The position numbers and the translations under genes were made by a program. From PVC group bacterium (lineage in GTDB: Bacteria; Verrucomicrobiota; Kiritimatiellia; UBA8416; PXDI01), in NCBI GenBank assembly GCA_003565095.1, contig PXDI01000090.1, forward strand, positions 1 to 32,480: a DNA stretch of 32,480 nt. The letters are read 5' to 3'. Below the pieces are notes generated by a model, which had not been told where the DNA came from, made no database searches, and worked only from the letters and a program-made list of their open reading frames with translations. Shown in pieces: positions 28,243 through 32,480 of the stretch; position 1 is the first letter of the stretch, and every line of letters begins with the position of its first letter.

Positions 28243-30864
28243 ATGTCGCGCGTACACGAAGCGCTCAATACAGGCAGGTCCGAAGACGATTGGCGTATTA
28301 TTACTCCGGATGATGCCACAATCGGTCCGCTCAGCACTGTCCAGCTTATGGCTATGGCTGCCGACGGCCGGCTTGTGCCCGGCTGCCGCGTATCCTCCGG
28401 CGGTCAGGCATGGCAGCGGGTTGAAGAGATTCCGGAACTGCGTCTTGAATGGGTGGCATGTCACCAGGATGCCCCCTCCTATGGCCCCTTTCACGTTCTA
28501 GCAGTCCCGCATCTGGTCCGGCAAGGCGTTCTAAATGCCGAAACTGTCCTGCAACATGTCAAAACCGGAAAAACCATCCGCGTTGACGAATTGTTGAAAA
28601 ATCCCGCCGGCAGCAGCCCGGCCGGTATCGGTTCCGGCACCTCTCCCGATCAGCAGCAATGGCTGCGGCGCGAAGCCGAACTCGAACAGCAGTTGGACGA
28701 ACTGATCCGCCAGCGTGACGAGTTGCAGCGGCTTGTGGATGAATCATCCCTCGAAACCGAGGCCGACGCGGCGGCCGCCGCTGAACGGATTAAAGCGCTG
28801 AATCACGAAAACGAACAGTGGCGTGAACGATTGAACGAACAACACGCAACCGTCAAAACCCTGGAACAGCGTCTGGTTGAAACTGAAGACCGGCGTCTGG
28901 CGCGGGAAAAACAGGCGCTGTTAACGGAACGCAAGCTGAACAGCGAATTGCAGACCCTGCGCGAGCTGCTGGAAAATACGCGCCGCAAACAGGATCAGAC
29001 TGCCCGCGATGCCGAAACCCGCCTGCTTGAATCGGAAAAAAAGATCAAGCAGCTTGAAAATCTGATCGAGGAGCAGCGGCAGGAAAGCGAACTGCGTGCA
29101 CATGCGTTAGAACAGGATGTTGCCGGACGCGTCAATGAAAACAGTTTGCTGAGTGAGGAACTCGCCAGCCTGCGCAGTGAAAATGAAGAATTGCGCAGGC
29201 AGAATCTTGAGATAGAGACGGGTATTCAGGAGCGGCTGCAAGCCGGGGAACGTGAGCTTGAATCTTTGCGCGCCGCTGCGGAAGACGCCGGCCGTGAAGA
29301 ATGGGAAAAGGAAAAAAGCGCATTACTGGCGGAGATTGCCGCTCTTCAGGCCGGATTGCGCGAGGACGAAGCGCAGCATACCGGGGAAGTGGCAAGCTTG
29401 CGCGAAGCACAGAAAAGTCTGCAGGCCGAAGTTGAAGAATTGCGTGTGCAGGCCGCTAAAGCAGAAAACGCGGAGGCGCTGAATAAAGAGGTGACGGAAC
29501 TGCACGAGGCCAATCGCGCATTGCAGGCGCAGATTGAGTCAGCGGAGCAGAAGTATTCGTCAGTAGCACAGCAGGCTGATGTGCGTCTAAAGGAAACGGT
29601 TGCGGAACGTGACCGGCTGCAAGCTGAAGTAACCCGTTTGCAAGCGGATTTTGATAATCTGAAGCGCGCTGATACACAAGAGCAGCGCGAGGCTGAAAAT
29701 TATAAAGCACAGCTTGAAGCTGCCCGCGAACAGCAGGCCGAAATAGCCGTGGAACTTTCCAGGGCGCGCGAGCAGGCCGCGCACGTTGCCTCCGCCGCCA
29801 GTGAGCAGCACGAAAAAGAAATACGTTCGCTGCGCGGTGAACTGGCCCGGCAACGCAGCCGTAATAAGGAACTGGAAACCGCGCTGGAATCCGGCCGCCG
29901 GCAGACCGCCGAAATCTCCGCTCAGTTGGCTTCCGAGAAAAATGCGCACACCGTGGATAATCAATCCGCGGCGGAACGCACCGCGGCACTGCAGCAGGAG
30001 TTGGCCGGAATGCGTGAGCAGCGCGATAATGCACAGCGCGAGATTACCCGTATACAGGAAATCCGCGAAGCGCTCGACGGTGAACTTGAAAAAACCCGTA
30101 ACGAACTTGATCGTTTGCGGGAAACAACCGATCGGCTTGAAGGTGAGCTGCGTAATGCACAGATCGAAAATAAACGTATCCGCCGCGAGCATGAAACCGC
30201 GCTCCCCGGAGCAATGGAGCTGAAAACTTCTTCGCAGGGGGAGCATGCGGAGCCGTCAGTTATCAGGCTGGTAGGTCTTATGGCGGCGGCAACCCTGGCG
30301 GTTATTGTGCTGCTGTGGGTAAACACCCCGGTCGGATATGACCTCCGTACCGGACGGAAGACCATGCCGGACGCCGGATTTCATCAACTGCCGCAACCGC
30401 CGGACGAACCGTTGCGCGCACCCGAATATATTGTCAGCCCGCCGCAGCCCGAAACCGCGGTTGCCGTTAAGCCGCCCGCCGTTCCGGAAATCACACTGCC
30501 CGGTGCCGCAACCGCGGCATTTGAGGATATGCTGCGCATTTCATTCAATGCACCCTTGCTGGGCGAAGGGCTTGATCCGGCCCCGGCGATGCTTAGACGC
30601 CTTTTTGAGCTCTCCGAAGCCGTCGGCCCATGGCTCGATTCTCACCGCCTCTATGTGATCGCCCGCAGTCAGTCGCAAGATGTGGACTCTGCCGCGCGCG
30701 CTATGGACCGGCAACGTGCACAACATCTGGCCGGAATCCTGACAACCAATTTCTCCCTGCCGGCGGGCAGAATCGCTGCCGGCGCCGCCGGTGATTTTGC
30801 AGCGCCGCAGGATACCGCGGCGCATCCCGCCGGAATTGAATTCTGGTTGATTCCCGTGCGCTGA
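28243..30864 (+). CDS. GYF-like / long coiled-coil / transmembrane / OmpA-like protein
   Basis: An 873-residue protein starting at 28243, with GGGAG about 7 nt upstream; an open frame extends further 5' but only through repeats. Residues about 15-68 and 69-118 look like two GYF_2-type modules (DDWRIITPDDATIGPLS...QAWQRVEEIPEL; WVACHQDAPSYGPFHV). About 140-660 is an almost uninterrupted Glu/Gln/Arg/Leu-rich coiled coil. One transmembrane helix follows (about 671-693, LVGLMAAATLAVIVLLW). The C-terminal 735-873 resembles an OmpA/MotB-like fold (YVIARSQSQDVDSAARAMDRQRAQHLAGIL, then LPAGRIAAGAAG), though divergent. There is no N-terminal signal, so coiled coil and GYF modules should be cytoplasmic and the OmpA-like part periplasmic. 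It lies 14 nt before dut. Confidence 0.75.
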   Translation: MSRVHEALNTGRSEDDWRIITPDDATIGPLSTVQLMAMAADGRLVPGCRVSSGGQAWQRVEEIPELRLEWVACHQDAPSYGPFHVLAVPHLVRQGVLNAETVLQHVKTGKTIRVDELLKNPAGSSPAGIGSGTSPDQQQWLRREAELEQQLDELIRQRDELQRLVDESSLETEADAAAAAERIKALNHENEQWRERLNEQHATVKTLEQRLVETEDRRLAREKQALLTERKLNSELQTLRELLENTRRKQDQTARDAETRLLESEKKIKQLENLIEEQRQESELRAHALEQDVAGRVNENSLLSEELASLRSENEELRRQNLEIETGIQERLQAGERELESLRAAAEDAGREEWEKEKSALLAEIAALQAGLREDEAQHTGEVASLREAQKSLQAEVEELRVQAAKAENAEALNKEVTELHEANRALQAQIESAEQKYSSVAQQADVRLKETVAERDRLQAEVTRLQADFDNLKRADTQEQREAENYKAQLEAAREQQAEIAVELSRAREQAAHVASAASEQHEKEIRSLRGELARQRSRNKELETALESGRRQTAEISAQLASEKNAHTVDNQSAAERTAALQQELAGMREQRDNAQREITRIQEIREALDGELEKTRNELDRLRETTDRLEGELRNAQIENKRIRREHETALPGAMELKTSSQGEHAEPSVIRLVGLMAAATLAVIVLLWVNTPVGYDLRTGRKTMPDAGFHQLPQPPDEPLRAPEYIVSPPQPETAVAVKPPAVPEITLPGAATAAFEDMLRISFNAPLLGEGLDPAPAMLRRLFELSEAVGPWLDSHRLYVIARSQSQDVDSAARAMDRQRAQHLAGILTTNFSLPAGRIAAGAAGDFAAPQDTAAHPAGIEFWLIPVR

Positions 30865-30878
30865 AGAAAGGAAAGACG

Positions 30879-31310
30879 ATGCAGGTAAAAGTATTGAAGT
30901 TGAAAAAAAATGCCATTCTGCCGCGCTATGCGCATCCCGGTGACGCCGGGGCGGACGTCTTTGCCGCAGGCCATGTTGTTATTGAACCCGGAGCCACCGC
31001 GCTTGTTCCAACCGGCATTGCCATCGAACTGCCGCATGGTTATGAAGCGCAGGTGCGTCCGCGCAGCGGCCTGGCCCTGAAACACTCCGTCTCGGTATTG
31101 AATACCCCCGGAACCATCGATGCCGGCTACCGCGGTGAGGTCGGGGTGATTATGATCAACCACGGCCGCGAGCCCTTCGAGATTAATCCCGGCGACCGTA
31201 TCGCCCAGATGGTCATCAAGCCCGTGCTTGAAATTGAAATGGTCGAAGCCGAAACATTATCCGATACCAGCCGCGGTGCCGGCGGTTTCGGCTCCACCGG
31301 CCGCCAGTGA
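30879..31310 (+). CDS. dut: Deoxyuridine 5'-triphosphate nucleotidohydrolase (dUTPase)
   Basis: Dut hydrolyses dUTP to dUMP and pyrophosphate, keeping uracil out of DNA and feeding dTMP synthesis; it works as a trimer in the cytoplasm. All five motifs are visible in the 143 residues: DAGAD (22-26), PRSGLA (61-66), GTIDAGYRGEV with the catalytic aspartate (78-88), GDRIAQ (105-110), and the C-terminal glycine-rich lid RGAGGFGSTG (132-141). AAGGAAAG immediately upstream is a good ribosome site. It is probably co-transcribed with the preceding coiled-coil gene and followed by a repeat island. Confidence 0.98.
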   Translation: MQVKVLKLKKNAILPRYAHPGDAGADVFAAGHVVIEPGATALVPTGIAIELPHGYEAQVRPRSGLALKHSVSVLNTPGTIDAGYRGEVGVIMINHGREPFEINPGDRIAQMVIKPVLEIEMVEAETLSDTSRGAGGFGSTGRQ

Positions 31311-31319
31311 CTCTTTAAT

Positions 31320-31420
31320 AGTAAAACGTGGAACGTTTGAGAAGAGTTGTTCTTACGTTTCACTTTCCGCACTCCACAGGTCTGCGGTCTGCAGTCTGCG
31401 GTCTGCAGTCTGTAGTCTCA
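31320..31420. repeat. Repeat island downstream of dut (kinase-tail repeat plus GTCTGC words)
   Basis: 31328-31348 is the perfect reverse complement of 16209-16229, the repeat that encodes the end of the PfkB-family kinase. It is preceded by agtaaaacgtgg, related to 16169-16183. From 31379 a run of GGTCTGCGGTCTGCAGTCTGC words follows in the same orientation as the island at 27.8-28.2 kb. The rest of the 203-nt gap up to the next start holds a CCTTGCAAG word and no gene. Confidence 0.85.
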
Positions 31421-31513
31421 AGCCTCCCCCTCCCGCACTCTAACCTTGCAAGCCGTGTTGGCTATGCAGTAACATGAACGTTTTATGACATACCAAAGGA
31501 AAGGTTCTGTTTA

Positions 31514-32480
31514 ATGAAGACTCTGGCACTGCGCCTTTACGGTAAGAATGATCTGCGGCTTGAATACTTTGACCTGCCGGAGATTTCTGATGACGAAATT
31601 CTGGCTGATATTGTTTCCGATAGCATCTGCATGTCGTCGCACAAGGCGATGCAACAGGGCGCGGATCACAAGCGCGTCCCGGATAATGTTGCCGAGAACC
31701 CGATAATTATCGGTCATGAATTCTGCGGAACCCTGCTCAAGGTCGGCAGCCGCTGGAAAGATCAGTTCAAAGAGGGGCAGCGCTACAGCGTGCAACCGGC
31801 ACTCAGCATTCCCGGCCGCGAACTCGAGGCCCCCGGATACTCGTTTTCCAACATTGGCGGAAGCGCCAGCCACATTATCATCCCGCGCGAAGTAATGGAG
31901 CAGAACTGCCTGCTGCCCTATGACGGCGAAGCCTTTTTCGGCGCTTCGCTTTCCGAACCGGTGTCATGCATTATCGGCGGCTACAATACCAGTTTCCACT
32001 TCCGGCAGGGGGAATATGTGCATCACAGCGGCATTGTCGGCGGCGGGGCGACCGCCATTCTGGCCGGAGCCGGACCGATGGGGCTGGGTGCCATTGATTA
32101 TGCCCTGCATGGACCACGTAAACCCGGTCTGCTGGTGGTAACCGATATTGATGATGCCCGCCTGGCGCGTGCTGCTTCAATCTTTTCCCCCGAACATGCC
32201 GTAACCCAGGGTGTGCGGCTGGAATATATCAACACCTCCGGCGCAAATGCGGTTGAAACCCTGATGCAGGCTACCGGCGGCAAAGGCTACGACGACGTCT
32301 TCGTATACGCCCCAGTCCCGGGGTTGATCGAACAGGGCTCCGCAATCCTTGGATTCAACGGTTGCCTCAATTTCTTTGCCGGTCCCTCCAAGGCCGATTT
32401 CAAGGCCTCAATCAATTTCTATGATGTACACTATAGCGGACATCACGTGGTTGGTTCCTCCGGCGGCAATACCGACGATA
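31514..32480 (+). CDS. Zinc-dependent medium-chain dehydrogenase, L-sorbose-1-phosphate reductase-like (truncated by window edge)
   Basis: The frame opens at ATG 31514, preceded by AAAGGAAAGG (about 31496-31505), and remains open for 322 codons to the window edge, so the 3' end is unseen. It belongs to the MDR superfamily: the N-terminal catalytic domain has C40 in SICMSSHKA and the zinc-ligand-bearing GHEFCG (about 74-79), and the Rossmann part shows ILAGAGPMGLGAIDYAL followed by VVTDIDDARLARA. The long N-terminal domain and the GKGYDDVFVYAPVPGLIEQG segment resemble the SorE group, which reduces L-sorbose-1-phosphate to glucitol-6-phosphate with NADPH. Substrate is therefore probably a phosphorylated ketose or polyol; I hold the family firmly and the substrate loosely. 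Confidence 0.82.
   Translation, partial: MKTLALRLYGKNDLRLEYFDLPEISDDEILADIVSDSICMSSHKAMQQGADHKRVPDNVAENPIIIGHEFCGTLLKVGSRWKDQFKEGQRYSVQPALSIPGRELEAPGYSFSNIGGSASHIIIPREVMEQNCLLPYDGEAFFGASLSEPVSCIIGGYNTSFHFRQGEYVHHSGIVGGGATAILAGAGPMGLGAIDYALHGPRKPGLLVVTDIDDARLARAASIFSPEHAVTQGVRLEYINTSGANAVETLMQATGGKGYDDVFVYAPVPGLIEQGSAILGFNGCLNFFAGPSKADFKASINFYDVHYSGHHVVGSSGGNTDD

Overview
The window is about 32.5 kb of GC-rich (high-50s % by eye) DNA from a Gram-negative bacterium. It encodes lipid A synthesis (LpxI, LpxB), LPS-core heptose handling (a PfkB-type heptose kinase and two GT9 heptosyltransferase-like proteins), an Omp85-type outer-membrane barrel and sigma-54. LpxI in place of LpxH, a secreted DUF4091-like protein, an L-sorbose-1-phosphate-reductase-like dehydrogenase and abundant low-complexity intergenic repeats suggest the PVC superphylum (Kiritimatiellota/Lentisphaerota-like). 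That placement is inference; no rRNA gene is present to confirm it.

Layout: (1) 1-1579, ruvA (5'-truncated by the window) and ruvB, with a large imperfect inverted repeat between them. (2) 1658-6547, a GH63/MGH1-like glycosidase, lpxI, a Gfo/Idh/MocA oxidoreductase and lpxB. Two copies of a composite palindromic element bracket lpxB, and an intrinsic terminator-like hairpin lies just before it. (3) 6828-9178, a divergent pair: a YycJ-like metallo-beta-lactamase-fold hydrolase (minus) and rpoN (plus). (4) 9188-16123, a tightly overlapping six-gene surface-glycan operon: GT4, a GH2-family protein, a GT-A (GT2-like) transferase, a polysaccharide pyruvyl transferase-like protein, a GT52/GT38-like bacterial sialyltransferase-superfamily protein and an unrecognised protein. 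(5) 16201-19679, a PfkB-family heptose kinase (minus) and two GT9 genes (plus). (6) 19689-25007, divergent genes for a secreted degenerate M1-peptidase/Omp85-barrel fusion and a secreted DUF4091-like glycoside-hydrolase-type protein. (7) 25008-26390, an octamer tandem array, ssrA (tmRNA), a small GIY-YIG nuclease gene between perfect 46-bp direct repeats, a remnant of an alpha/beta-hydrolase gene and a cluster of palindromes. (8) 26391-32480, a secreted two-HKD phospholipase-D-like protein, about 600 bp of low-complexity repeats, a GYF-coiled-coil-TM-OmpA-like protein, dut, another repeat island and the 5' part of a zinc-dependent sugar/polyol dehydrogenase.

The coherent theme of 3.3-22.3 kb is building and displaying the outer-membrane surface: lipid A (LpxI, LpxB, possibly a GlcNAc3N-type sugar from the oxidoreductase), inner core (heptose kinase, GT9s), outer glycan (the 9.2-16.1 kb operon) and an outer-membrane barrel. 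The most unusual items are the M1-like/Omp85 fusion, the repeat-flanked GIY-YIG unit abutting tmRNA, the paired composite palindromes around lpxB, the families of short-word repeats in the intergenic regions (one supplies the C-terminus of the heptose kinase) and two promoters spaced for leaderless transcripts.
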